Assembly (NCBI GenBank): GCA_964250805.1
Contig: CAXUHG010000002.1
Location: 97,207-161,206, forward strand
DNA length: 64,000 nucleotides
Direction: 5' to 3'
Source of the DNA: JBBQVS01 sp964250805
GTDB lineage: Bacteria; Chloroflexota; Ktedonobacteria; Ktedonobacterales; Ktedonobacteraceae
The position numbers and the translations under genes are program-made. Below are positions 1 through 8,339 of this stretch, piece after piece. Under the pieces are notes generated by a model. It saw only the letters and a program-made list of their open reading frames with translations, was not told where the DNA came from and did no database searches. How positions within the stretch are numbered: position 1 is the stretch's first letter; each line of letters begins with the position of its first letter.

Positions 1-209
1 TTTAGCATTGGAACTAATTTGTTATACATTTCATCTCTTTCCCTCCTTTCACGCATTACCGACTCAAAGGGTTCGCTCAGAATAAAAGTAGGATAAACGA
101 GTTTTATCTGTTTGGTTTCTGTAAGTGCTAGAATAGTTGCAGCACTTGCGGCTTGTTCTTGTTCAAAGGTGAGTTCTAACACGAAGTTCGACTCAACATA
201 CACAATCAC
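1..209 (-). CDS. PIN-like domain protein, C-terminus cut by window edge
   Basis: Reading the minus strand from a GTG at 209 gives 69 codons open to the window edge, beginning VIVYVESNFVLELTFEQEQ. The hydrophobic strand followed by an acidic residue and SNFVLEL resembles the first strand and first acidic position of PIN-type ribonuclease domains (usually Y-L-D-T-N), here with Glu in place of Asp. The GTG overlaps the stop of the upstream gene in a GTGA arrangement, and a GAGG lies 7 nt before it, so the two genes are probably translationally coupled. Most of the domain lies outside the window, so the family call is an inference. It could be a toxin-like RNase or a non-catalytic PIN relative. 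Confidence 0.5.
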   Translation of the reverse strand, partial: MIVYVESNFVLELTFEQEQAASAATILALTETKQIKLVYPTFILSEPFESVMRERRERDEMYNKLVPML

Positions 210-664
210 AATTTTTCCTCTATCAAAACTAAAGCATCTTTTATAGCATCCATAAACCCAGAAGCAGCAAGTGTTTTCTCCGGTTCTTCTGCAACTTTCT
301 GTGGCTCTATACTAAGACTTGTAAGCCACTGTAGCATTACATACTCTAGCTCTATGACAGGCAGCCTTCGATCAGGTTCTTCAGTAGAGTACCGCTTAAT
401 TACCTCATTCATAGGAAACTCATAAGTAGGTGGTGTATTAAGATCATTCTGTTCAGAATCTTTCCACAAGAAACCCAAGTCTTGAGAGAGTATGAGAAAG
501 TAGGGAATGTGAGCAGGTAAACCTTCTGCTAACATATTGCGTCGAATATCAATTGCATAGTCTTTTGACATGTACATTCCACCCTTCACCTCTACAACAG
601 CAATAGAACCGCCATCTAAATTTTTTACTACAAGATCGGGAACGAACGGACGATAAATTGCCAT
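206..664 (-). CDS. Hypothetical protein with PD-(D/E)XK nuclease-like motif
   Basis: A 152-residue protein starting at ATG 664 (MAIYRPFVPDLVV), chosen because AAGGAGATG sits just upstream; a longer reading frame exists but lacks a Shine-Dalgarno sequence. Near the N-terminus PDLVV, about 14 variable residues and VVEVKGG form the spacing expected of a PD...E-x-K nuclease core. The remainder (YFLILSQDLGFLW and an acidic C-terminal helix) has no motif I can name. It overlaps the PIN-like gene by four bases, so the pair is likely one operon. Possible roles are a nuclease or nuclease-fold accessory protein, perhaps in a toxin or defence module. The motif is seen directly; nuclease activity is inferred. 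Confidence 0.55.
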   Translation of the reverse strand: MAIYRPFVPDLVVKNLDGGSIAVVEVKGGMYMSKDYAIDIRRNMLAEGLPAHIPYFLILSQDLGFLWKDSEQNDLNTPPTYEFPMNEVIKRYSTEEPDRRLPVIELEYVMLQWLTSLSIEPQKVAEEPEKTLAASGFMDAIKDALVLIEEKL

Positions 665-876
665 AATACATCTCCTTCTGTAACTCTTCTCTGTACCTGT
701 TGATATTTTCAACGAAATTATAGCTGTGTTTCTCCATCTCTGTCAATGATTTCTCTTTGCACTATCATATCATTGTTTTGTTATCATAATATACCAAAGA
801 ACTATACCAACGCTCCCAAAAAGAGGTACAATAGAGGGTAAGTAGTCTTCTTTATCCGGTGGGAGTGGCCTTAGCT

Positions 877-2802
877 ATGGAAAATGGATTTCTCGAACAG
901 TTGCGACAACGCCCTTTGTTGTGTGACGGCGCAATGGGAACGTTATTGTATGCACGTGGTGTGACCTATGAGCAGTGCTTCGATGAGCTGAATTTGACGA
1001 AACCCGAACTTATTCAAGGAATTCATCGGGAGTATATCACGGCTGGGGCACAGATTATCGAGACCAATACCTTTGGTGCCAATCGTGCGAAGCTTGAAAG
1101 TCACGGTTTAGGCAACAAGGTACGCGACATCAACTATCGAGCCGCGAAGATTGCCGCCGAAGCTCGTGATGTGATCGGGCGTGAGGTGTTCATTGCGGGT
1201 GCGATTGGTCCCACTGGGCGCCCGCTACAGGCACCAGACGAACATCGTTTGAGCGAGCTACGCGCGATCTTTCGCGAGCAGATTGGCGCGTTACAAGAGG
1301 GTGGCATTGATCTCGTCATGCTCGAAACGTTCTCCAATCTCGCAGAACTCCGACAGGCGGTGCTTGCGGCGCAAGAGCTTGGCGGCCTGTCCATAGTTGC
1401 ACAAATGAGCTTTTACGAGGACGGGCATACGCTATCAGGTCAATCACCTGCACGCGTGGCGGCGGTGCTTGGCGATCTAGGTGTCGATGTGATTGGCGCG
1501 AATTGTAGCGTGGGACCAGCCGGAACGCTCGACGCGTTGGAAGAGATGATTGCTTCGACGAAAAATATACTCACAGGTAGCACTCCTCTTTTCTCGGCGC
1601 AGCCCAACGCCGGACTACCCGCACGCATTGATAACCGCTTCTTTTATGTATCGACACCGGACTATTTTGCGGACTATGCCCTGCGCTTCTCAAAGGCTGG
1701 TGTACGCCTGATTGGTGGCTGTTGTGGCACAACGCCGCGCCATATCGCAGCTATGCGCAAAGCTCTTGATGATTGCTACGGTTGCGACTCGCCCGAAGAG
1801 ACTTCCCAGGCACAACAGGTACGAGCGAAAGTGACTGCACGTAGCACTGCAACCATCGCCGAACTAATAGAGGCCGAGACGCTACTTCCACAACAGGGTA
1901 CACAGACGCAATTGCAAAGAAAGCTTGCGGCGAAGGATTTTGTGGTGAGTGTCGAACTTGATCCGCCCAAGGGACTTAACCCAACGAAGATTCTTGAGGG
2001 GGCAATGCTGCTCCAAAAAGCTGGCGTCGATTGCATTAACATCGCGGATAGCCCTATGGCACGAGTACGCATGGGATGTATGGCAATGGCACGCTTGATA
2101 CAAGACCATTTGGGTATAGAAACCATAATTCACCTCACGACCCGCGACCGCAATTTAATGGCATTACAATCGGAGCTACTCGGTGCCCACGCTTTAGGTA
2201 TCCGCAATATTCTCGCGTTGACGGGCGATCCCGTGCGCGCTGGTGACTATCCAAATACAACTGGCGTGTGGGACGTTGATTCTTCGGGATTGATTCGTAT
2301 ATTGAAAGGCATGAACGAAGGCCACGACGCAGCGGGTTCCTCTATAGGAGCGCAGGCATCGTTCCATGTCGGCTGTGCCTTGAATTTGAACATGACCGAC
2401 GAGGAAACGGCGCGTGAGATCGAGAAATATCACAGGAAGATAGAAGCCGGGGCGCAGTACATTATGACACAGCCAATTTATGAGACGGCTCCCCTAACAC
2501 GCTTTTTACAGCGCGTGGGCACACCACCCATTCCTTTACTACTTGGCTGTATTCCGCTTCATAGCTCACGGCACGCGGAATTTCTGCATAACGAGGTTCC
2601 AGGCATCACCATTCCTGAAAGTGTTCGCACGCGCATGCGCGAAGCAGAAGACGGACACGCGATGGGATTGCAACTGGCTCAAGAACTTCTGCAGGAGGCG
2701 CAAAAGATGATACAAGGTGTCTATCTGACACCCTCTTATGGTCGCTACGATGTTGTGAGCGAATTGACCAGTATGCTGAAAACAAAGGCCGGAGTTTTGT
2801 AA
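877..2802 (+). CDS. Bifunctional homocysteine S-methyltransferase / methylenetetrahydrofolate reductase
   Basis: Fusion of an N-terminal homocysteine methyltransferase domain (about residues 1-300) and a C-terminal methylene-THF reductase domain (about 345-640), the arrangement of B. subtilis YitJ. The first domain shows the LLCDGAMGTLLY opening and the zinc-binding cysteines in GANCSVGP and GGCCGTTPRHI. The second has VSVELDPPKG and NILALTGDP, typical of MetF-like flavoproteins. Together they would make 5-methyl-THF and transfer methyl groups to homocysteine in methionine synthesis. In-frame GTG codons occur at 859 and 865, but ATG 877 is preferred: it has GGGAGTGG upstream and aligns with the usual family N-terminus. 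A membrane-anchored hydrolase gene follows after only seven bases. Confidence 0.9.
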   Translation: MENGFLEQLRQRPLLCDGAMGTLLYARGVTYEQCFDELNLTKPELIQGIHREYITAGAQIIETNTFGANRAKLESHGLGNKVRDINYRAAKIAAEARDVIGREVFIAGAIGPTGRPLQAPDEHRLSELRAIFREQIGALQEGGIDLVMLETFSNLAELRQAVLAAQELGGLSIVAQMSFYEDGHTLSGQSPARVAAVLGDLGVDVIGANCSVGPAGTLDALEEMIASTKNILTGSTPLFSAQPNAGLPARIDNRFFYVSTPDYFADYALRFSKAGVRLIGGCCGTTPRHIAAMRKALDDCYGCDSPEETSQAQQVRAKVTARSTATIAELIEAETLLPQQGTQTQLQRKLAAKDFVVSVELDPPKGLNPTKILEGAMLLQKAGVDCINIADSPMARVRMGCMAMARLIQDHLGIETIIHLTTRDRNLMALQSELLGAHALGIRNILALTGDPVRAGDYPNTTGVWDVDSSGLIRILKGMNEGHDAAGSSIGAQASFHVGCALNLNMTDEETAREIEKYHRKIEAGAQYIMTQPIYETAPLTRFLQRVGTPPIPLLLGCIPLHSSRHAEFLHNEVPGITIPESVRTRMREAEDGHAMGLQLAQELLQEAQKMIQGVYLTPSYGRYDVVSELTSMLKTKAGVL

Positions 2803-2809
2803 AGAGGTT

Positions 2810-3946
2810 ATGGACAATCAGAAACGCTTCCCAAAACGCTTTGTTAAGATAGTGTTAATCATACTTTTCGTTGTTCTCCTCACTGTGACAGCGATTATCG
2901 GGACTATTGGTTTGTACTTCTCAAATGTCATTCTCAGTGTCGTTCATTATACTCCTACCTATACACTGGTAGTACTCGATGTAAGTCCTAAGACCGTGAC
3001 GCTTCCCCGCAACGGGAATACGCTAACATCGGGAGAGTTTGAAATTGAGTGGCTCAGTGGTCAGGCAATTGTGGGTCCGGTACTCTCCTTTAATGCACGT
3101 ACAGTGACACGACAAATTCTTCAAAAAGCTGGGTCTCTCGCGCGGGGAACTTTGACCTACTGGACGAGGAACGTCTATGCAGGTAAACTCAAAGATATGC
3201 TGGGATTAAAGATCAACAACGTGCAAGTTCCTGATTCTTTGGGAAGAATGCCCGCATGGTTTGTATCTGGCAAACGTACCACCTGGGCGTTACTAGTACA
3301 TGGTCAAGGGGAAACGCAAGAAGTAACTCTACGATCCTTTCAACCGCTGGCACATCTCGGCTTTCCTCTGCTTGCCATTTCTTATCGCAATGACCTCGAC
3401 TCTCCGGCAAGTCCAGATGGCTTCGATCATCTTGGCGATACTGAATGGCAGGACTTGGAAGCTGGAGCTAAATACGCCCTTGCACACGGCGCACAGCATC
3501 TAATTCTGTATGGGTGGTCGAAGGGAGGAGCTATTGTCGAGGCTTTCGAGCAGCGTTCACTCTATGCACGTTACGTTCAGGCTCTTGTACTTGACGCTCC
3601 GATCCTCGATGTACGCTCAACAATTGCATTTCAGGCAAAGCAACGTTCAGTACCTGAATTCATTGCCACTGTTGCCGAAGATATTACCGGTATCCGCAGT
3701 CGCATCAATTTTGATGCACTTGACCAGCTTAAACTGCCTCAGAAAGCAATCCCCGTCTTGCTCTTTCATGGTACCAATGATACGTCAACACCAATTGATG
3801 TCAGCGATGCGTTCGCGCACATTCATCCTAATCTTGTTACCTATGAGCGCATTCCACATGCAAATCATACTGAATCTTGGAACACTGAGCCACAAGCCTA
3901 CGATGATGACTTAATTGCGTTCCTAACACAGAAGCTCCACTTATAG
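2810..3946 (+). CDS. Membrane-anchored alpha/beta hydrolase
   Basis: A 378-residue protein with one N-terminal transmembrane segment (about residues 11-35, after KRFPKRFVK), which places the catalytic domain outside the membrane. The serine hydrolase fold is visible: LLVHGQGETQE near the oxyanion strand, the nucleophile elbow LYGWSKGGA, a probable acid in LFHGTNDTSTP, and a late histidine in IPHANHTESW. This fits the family often annotated as alpha/beta hydrolase or acyl-CoA thioester hydrolase-like; the substrate cannot be read from sequence. AAAGAGG lies immediately before the ATG. It starts seven bases after the methyltransferase fusion and probably shares its transcript. Confidence 0.8.
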   Translation: MDNQKRFPKRFVKIVLIILFVVLLTVTAIIGTIGLYFSNVILSVVHYTPTYTLVVLDVSPKTVTLPRNGNTLTSGEFEIEWLSGQAIVGPVLSFNARTVTRQILQKAGSLARGTLTYWTRNVYAGKLKDMLGLKINNVQVPDSLGRMPAWFVSGKRTTWALLVHGQGETQEVTLRSFQPLAHLGFPLLAISYRNDLDSPASPDGFDHLGDTEWQDLEAGAKYALAHGAQHLILYGWSKGGAIVEAFEQRSLYARYVQALVLDAPILDVRSTIAFQAKQRSVPEFIATVAEDITGIRSRINFDALDQLKLPQKAIPVLLFHGTNDTSTPIDVSDAFAHIHPNLVTYERIPHANHTESWNTEPQAYDDDLIAFLTQKLHL

Positions 3947-4015
3947 GAAACCGTTCCAGAATCGAGGCAAACTTTCATTCCGACTTCCTGTTCGTACTGT
4001 GTGTAAACCACAACA

Positions 4016-5641
4016 TCACAACCACTGCTTTTTAATGGCATGCAGCACAACGCTTACATAGGTTGAGCCTTGTATGCCAGTGCGTCGGTATTGCTCTAGG
4101 CAACCTGTAAGAACTCGCATGCCCATGTTATGCAAATCCTGGCGTTCGTCGCTCAAAGATGCTATTCGTAGCAGGCATTGTGCCATTAGAGCATTCTCTG
4201 TAAGCGGATGCATACGTAGGGCAAGGCGTCCCAGAGCATGCTCGTCGTAAGGCGCGTCATAGAACAGACCGCTTTCGGTATCCAACAATTCCTGACAAGC
4301 GATGTTTACGAGTGCCATAGCCATTTCCAAATATTTCTCTGCTTTCTGTCGCTCATATGCATCGAGAAGAGCTTGTAACAACCAAACATTGTCACTTAAT
4401 TGTCCAGCGAGGACAATACTGCCATAAACAGCATAGTGATACACGCTACCGTCACTGGCAATCATATGTTTGCATAACCAGTCGAGTGTTTTAAGAGCCA
4501 TTGTAGCTAACGAGGAATCCTGTAGAACCTGAGATGCTAGGAGATAGGTTGAGATCATACGCGCATTCCAGGAAGTATACACAGTGGTATCCACGCTCGG
4601 CGCGACTCTTGTCGCACGAGAATAGAGGGCTGGCTCGTAGTACTCTTCATCGGCACTCTGGCTACCACTGAACACACCTACCTCTGGCTGCCACAACGTC
4701 GTATTGCAATAGAGAATTAAGCGTTGTGCAAGCTCACGCCATTGAGCGTCTTGTGTTGCTTGGGCGGTATGCAGTAGTAGGGAGAGCATAGCAGCATTCT
4801 CTTCGAGCATCTTTTCCGTATGAGGCGTACTCCAATCGCTTGCGGCGGAATAGCGAAAGAAACCGCCCTCCTCCTTATCCCACAGACCGCCATCACGCAT
4901 CTGTTCCAACGAATAGCCTACCATTGCTAACAAATTCTGGGACTCGGTAGACTCATGTGGTGCGAGTTGTAGTAGAAATTCCAATGCATCAGGGTGTGGG
5001 AATTTCAGGTGTTGATGCAGTGTAAAGCCTCCATATTCGTCGTCATAGAGGTCACGCAACACTAAACCAGCTTGCTCCGGTACCTTTCTTAGAGCGATTT
5101 GTTCCTCGTGTTGCAAAGACGTTTCGGTTGGCAGCAATGGAGCTAAACTGGAAGTAAATCGTTGCGAAGTGTGCAGCTCCTGAACCTGTTGCGCAATCTC
5201 TCCACGATGCTCACTATAGTAACGGCGAATATGCCCAAGATAATACAACATTTGTTTCGAGGGCACATACACACCTCCCCACAAAATTTCGCCTTCGGAC
5301 GAGAGCAGAACGACACTAGGCCAGCCATTTTGATTGTAACGCGCATTTACATCGGGTCGCATATCGCTATCAACGCGGATAGGAATGTAGTCATTGTTGA
5401 CGACCGCAATCACGTTCTCTTGAGACAACGTTGTTTCATCCATAATATGGCACCACTGGCACCAGGAGGAGGTGATGACCAAAAAAATAGGCTTATCCTG
5501 CTGGACAGCCTCTTGAAATGCCTCCTCTCCCCATGTACGCCAAGCAATGGTATGGGCACGATTGGGGCGGGACGAGAAACGAAATAGTTCGGATAAAGGT
5601 AGCGATGCTCCGAGATGATTAGCGGCGAGTTTGCCACTCAT
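4016..5641 (-). CDS. Thioredoxin-domain protein of the DUF255 / YyaL family
   Basis: A 541-residue protein beginning with the DUF255 thioredoxin-like domain: WRTWGEEAFQEAVQQDKPIF, then the CxxC pair in SSWCQWCHIMDETT, and the cis-Pro region NGWPSVVLL. The remainder is alpha-helical and repetitive (LLLHTAQAT, SWNARMISTYL, ALLDAYERQ), resembling the six-hairpin glycosidase-like fold seen in YyaL/SPATA20 proteins. It is shorter than typical members of about 650-700 residues. The role in bacteria is not established; a thiol-redox or N-glycan/epimerase-like activity has been proposed for the family. The start ATG has GGGAG seven bases upstream. It is convergent with the hydrolase gene. Confidence 0.85.
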   Translation of the reverse strand: MSGKLAANHLGASLPLSELFRFSSRPNRAHTIAWRTWGEEAFQEAVQQDKPIFLVITSSWCQWCHIMDETTLSQENVIAVVNNDYIPIRVDSDMRPDVNARYNQNGWPSVVLLSSEGEILWGGVYVPSKQMLYYLGHIRRYYSEHRGEIAQQVQELHTSQRFTSSLAPLLPTETSLQHEEQIALRKVPEQAGLVLRDLYDDEYGGFTLHQHLKFPHPDALEFLLQLAPHESTESQNLLAMVGYSLEQMRDGGLWDKEEGGFFRYSAASDWSTPHTEKMLEENAAMLSLLLHTAQATQDAQWRELAQRLILYCNTTLWQPEVGVFSGSQSADEEYYEPALYSRATRVAPSVDTTVYTSWNARMISTYLLASQVLQDSSLATMALKTLDWLCKHMIASDGSVYHYAVYGSIVLAGQLSDNVWLLQALLDAYERQKAEKYLEMAMALVNIACQELLDTESGLFYDAPYDEHALGRLALRMHPLTENALMAQCLLRIASLSDERQDLHNMGMRVLTGCLEQYRRTGIQGSTYVSVVLHAIKKQWL

Positions 5642-5783
5642 GCCAGAAACTCCCTTCGTTTAACCTTGCACATTGCCAATTCGCATAGTTCTGTTAGGGG
5701 AATAAGAGCGACATAAAAATGGTTGTATATAGTAGTGTAACATATCATCACGTATAATGACGTGATTTTTTTGTGAAGAAAAA

Positions 5784-5812
5784 TTGACTTGCAGCCTACA
5801 ATATGCTACACT
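5784..5812 (+). promoter_or_regulatory. Sigma-70-type promoter of infC
   Basis: TTGACT (5784-5789), a 17-base spacer and TACACT (5807-5812), about 50 bases before the proposed start of infC. Boxes and spacing are seen; activity is inferred. Confidence 0.6.
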
Positions 5813-5860
5813 TTAGCAATTCAGATAGTGTCTACAAGTTTTTCATAGGAGGATTGGCCT

Positions 5861-6610
5861 ATCAATAGGGATTTTCGGGGCAACGACCGCCCACGCGAGA
5901 CGCGTGTGAACGAGCGCATTCGTGCGCGTGAAATACGTTTAATTGATGAAAACGGTGAGATGATCGGCGTTATGGCACCTATGCGTGCGCTGGATATCGC
6001 GCGCGACAGAAACCTTGATCTTGTAGAAATTTCACCTAATGCACTACCACCCGTATGCAAGATCATGGACTATGGGCGCCACAAATACGAGCAAGCAAAA
6101 AAAGAGAACGAAGCACGTAAGAATCAAAAGACCATCACGCTGAAAGAGATTCGTATGCGTCCTCGTACCGACGATCATGATATAGAAGTAAAAACTCGTA
6201 AGATTCAAGAGTTTCTGGCTGAAGGCGACAAGGTGCGCGTAAGCGTACAATTCCGAGGTGCTGAGATGCGACACCCCGACCTCGGTCGTAAGCTCCTGGA
6301 TGAGATCGCGGAAGATTTGAAGGGAACCGCCACCATTGAGCGTTCACCGATCATGGAAGGCCGAATGATGTCGATGATTGTCTCGCGTGCCCCCGGCTGG
6401 GAGCCACCCAAGAAACAGGTACCCCCACCAAGTAAGCATAGTGCGGCGGTCGCTGCAAAGGCTTCTCAGGCTCAACAAGGTGCTCCAGTAGATGAACTGG
6501 AAACTGTCCCAACGTCTGCAAATGAAGACAATACTGCAACAGACGAACTGGAAACCGTCCCAACGTCTACAACCGACAACAATATCGCGACGGACGAACA
6601 AGCCCAATAG
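5861..6610 (+). CDS. infC: Translation initiation factor IF-3, probable AUC start
   Basis: IF-3 binds the 30S subunit and checks initiator tRNA and start codon. The N-domain (NERIRAREIRLIDENGEMIGV) and C-domain (RMRPRTDDHDIEVKTRKIQEF) are clear. No ATG lies near the 5' end. An in-frame GTG at 5906 would begin exactly at the conserved core but has no good ribosome site. A perfect AGGAGG at 5847-5852 is followed after eight bases by an in-frame ATC (5861), which adds MNRDFRGNDRPRETR; the frame is closed upstream by TAG at 5846. AUU/AUC starts on infC are known to allow autoregulation by IF-3. The C-terminus has an added acidic tail with a near-exact 17-residue repeat (DELETVPTS twice). The usual partners rpmI and rplT are absent: a terminator follows. 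Confidence 0.92.
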   Translation: MNRDFRGNDRPRETRVNERIRAREIRLIDENGEMIGVMAPMRALDIARDRNLDLVEISPNALPPVCKIMDYGRHKYEQAKKENEARKNQKTITLKEIRMRPRTDDHDIEVKTRKIQEFLAEGDKVRVSVQFRGAEMRHPDLGRKLLDEIAEDLKGTATIERSPIMEGRMMSMIVSRAPGWEPPKKQVPPPSKHSAAVAAKASQAQQGAPVDELETVPTSANEDNTATDELETVPTSTTDNNIATDEQAQ

Positions 6611-6694
6611 TAAGACTCCAGGTACCATCTGTTATGTATATCTTGTTGTAGAAGACGACTTTGAGTGTGGATCGCACATGACTAACATTGCCCT

Positions 6695-6730
6695 AAAAAG
6701 GGTGTAGTCCAATTGGGCTACACCCTTTTT
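6695..6730 (+). terminator. Rho-independent terminator after infC
   Basis: A stem of 16 pairs around an AATT loop, beginning AAAAAGGGTGTAG and ending CTACACCCTTTTT, with a U-rich 3' side. It closes infC as a single-gene unit. Confidence 0.9.
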
Positions 6731-6755
6731 GTGTCTTTGTTTGTTAAAGAATAGA

Positions 6756-6784
6756 TTGACTTTTCGAGGGCAGGCAACTAAGAT
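6756..6784 (+). promoter_or_regulatory. Sigma-70-type promoter of the S41 protease gene
   Basis: TTGACT (6756-6761), 17-base spacer, TAAGAT (6779-6784), between the infC terminator and the next gene's ribosome site. Predicted from sequence only. Confidence 0.5.
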
Positions 6785-6851
6785 ACAATTATCTGTATAC
6801 ATAGCAAAACAAAAAAATATCTGTCTTCAAAGATACGGAGGATAAAAATAC

Positions 6852-8276
6852 GTGAGTAGGTATGATGATCCAAGTTGGTACGAAGAGCAAAACACGGTTC
6901 CACCAAAACAGCCAACATTCAACGGCAATAACAATGGTTTTACTCCCTATGCATTTGACAATTCGTCCGCAGACGACGAGGACGTGTATCTCCATCGACA
7001 ACGACAACAGCCACAAAAAACTTCTGCACCGCCTCGCAAATGGTATGGACATTTTGTAGGACAATTTCTTGCTGTTGCGGCTCTCGTGGTCATTGCCTTT
7101 TTTGGCGGTTGGTTCAGTCACGAGTTTTTCGGGAATAACTTTGACCAGAACGATTCATCGCGTTCCTATTCACAACTTATCCAACAAGCATGGGATACGA
7201 TAGATCAGCACTATGTTGACCGTAAGGCAGTGAACTACAAAAACATGTCATACAGTGCTATCAATAGTATGGTAGACTCTCTACATGACACTGGGCATAC
7301 ACGCTTCCTCACGCCACAACAGGTGCAGGCAGAGAATCAGCAATTGAGCGGAACGTACAAGGGCTTTGGATTGTATCTATCCTATAACTCTCAGAAAAAA
7401 CTCGTGATTATCGCCTCTACAATTCCTGGCTCCCCTGCTCAGAAAGCTGGTTTTAAGCGTGGAGACGCCATCGTTGCCATAGATGGTCAAGATGTCAAAG
7501 GCAAAGATATTCCAGGCGTAAGTGCGATTCTCGGTAGTAAATCAGGTGACACTGCAATCACAGTACAACGTCCTGGTGTGCAAAACCCGCTTACAATTCA
7601 TGTCACACGCGCCGTGATCAACGTACAAAATGTTGTGATGCATTATATTCCTGAAGATCACATCGCACACATTCAAATTGTACAATTCGCGGATGGCGTA
7701 CCTGACCAATTGAAGGATGCGCTCACACAGGCGAAAAAATTGGGTGCGAACAAAATTATTCTTGATTTGCGCGATGATCCAGGAGGCTATCTGCAAGGCG
7801 CGATTGATACCGCAAGTTACTTTGTCCCTAAAGGCAATGTGCTGCTAGAGCAAGATAGCACAGGACAGAGAACACCTGTGCCTGTTACTGGCAATACGCT
7901 AGATACGACCAGCACCATTGTCATTCTCACCAACGGAAATACAGCTAGTGCCGCTGAGATTGTGTCGGGTGCATTGCAAGATAACAACAGAGCTACCGTT
8001 ATTGGCGAGCCAACATTTGGCACAGGCACAGTGCTTGAGCAGTACTCTCTTGCTGATGGCTCAGCCCTTTTAATCGGCACGCAAGAGTGGCTTACCCCTA
8101 AGGGTCATTTCATACGCACCGACAAAATTCAACCGAATATTAAAGTACCTTTGAGTGCAAATAGCGAACCAATCACACCAAATGACGAGAATGCGGGGAA
8201 CTTGACAGAGCAGCAGATACTGAGTAGTGGCGATGCACAACTCGATGCCGCGATTAAGTATCTTGAAACGCATTAG
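6852..8276 (+). CDS. S41-family C-terminal processing peptidase, catalytic Lys replaced
   Basis: A 474-residue protein: a disordered Gln/Asn-rich cytoplasmic N-terminus, one membrane segment (FLAVAALVVIAFFGGWF, near residue 75), then an extracytoplasmic region with a PDZ domain (SPAQKAGFKRGDAIVAIDGQ) and the S41 protease fold (ILDLRDDPGGYLQGAID). The nucleophile serine is Ser366 in NGNTASAAEIVSG. In CtpA/Tsp enzymes the general-base lysine lies 25 residues later in a G-K-G motif; here that position is Thr391 (TFGTGTVLEQ). Either the enzyme uses another base, or it is a non-proteolytic relative, or this is a Chloroflexota subfamily trait. The GTG start is supported by GGAGG ten bases upstream. 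Confidence 0.85.
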   Translation: MSRYDDPSWYEEQNTVPPKQPTFNGNNNGFTPYAFDNSSADDEDVYLHRQRQQPQKTSAPPRKWYGHFVGQFLAVAALVVIAFFGGWFSHEFFGNNFDQNDSSRSYSQLIQQAWDTIDQHYVDRKAVNYKNMSYSAINSMVDSLHDTGHTRFLTPQQVQAENQQLSGTYKGFGLYLSYNSQKKLVIIASTIPGSPAQKAGFKRGDAIVAIDGQDVKGKDIPGVSAILGSKSGDTAITVQRPGVQNPLTIHVTRAVINVQNVVMHYIPEDHIAHIQIVQFADGVPDQLKDALTQAKKLGANKIILDLRDDPGGYLQGAIDTASYFVPKGNVLLEQDSTGQRTPVPVTGNTLDTTSTIVILTNGNTASAAEIVSGALQDNNRATVIGEPTFGTGTVLEQYSLADGSALLIGTQEWLTPKGHFIRTDKIQPNIKVPLSANSEPITPNDENAGNLTEQQILSSGDAQLDAAIKYLETH

Positions 8277-8277
8277 A

Positions 8278-8339
8278 AGAGCTATCGTATAAAAACGACC
8301 TGTGATAGTTGTCACAGGTCGTTTTTGTACGATAGCTCT
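8278..8339. terminator. Bidirectional terminator hairpin
   Basis: A 62-base near-perfect inverted repeat with a six-base loop between two convergent genes. AAAAACGACC on the left and GGTCGTTTTT on the right give U-tracts in both directions. Its right edge overlaps the stop codon of the HMG-CoA lyase gene. Confidence 0.85.
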
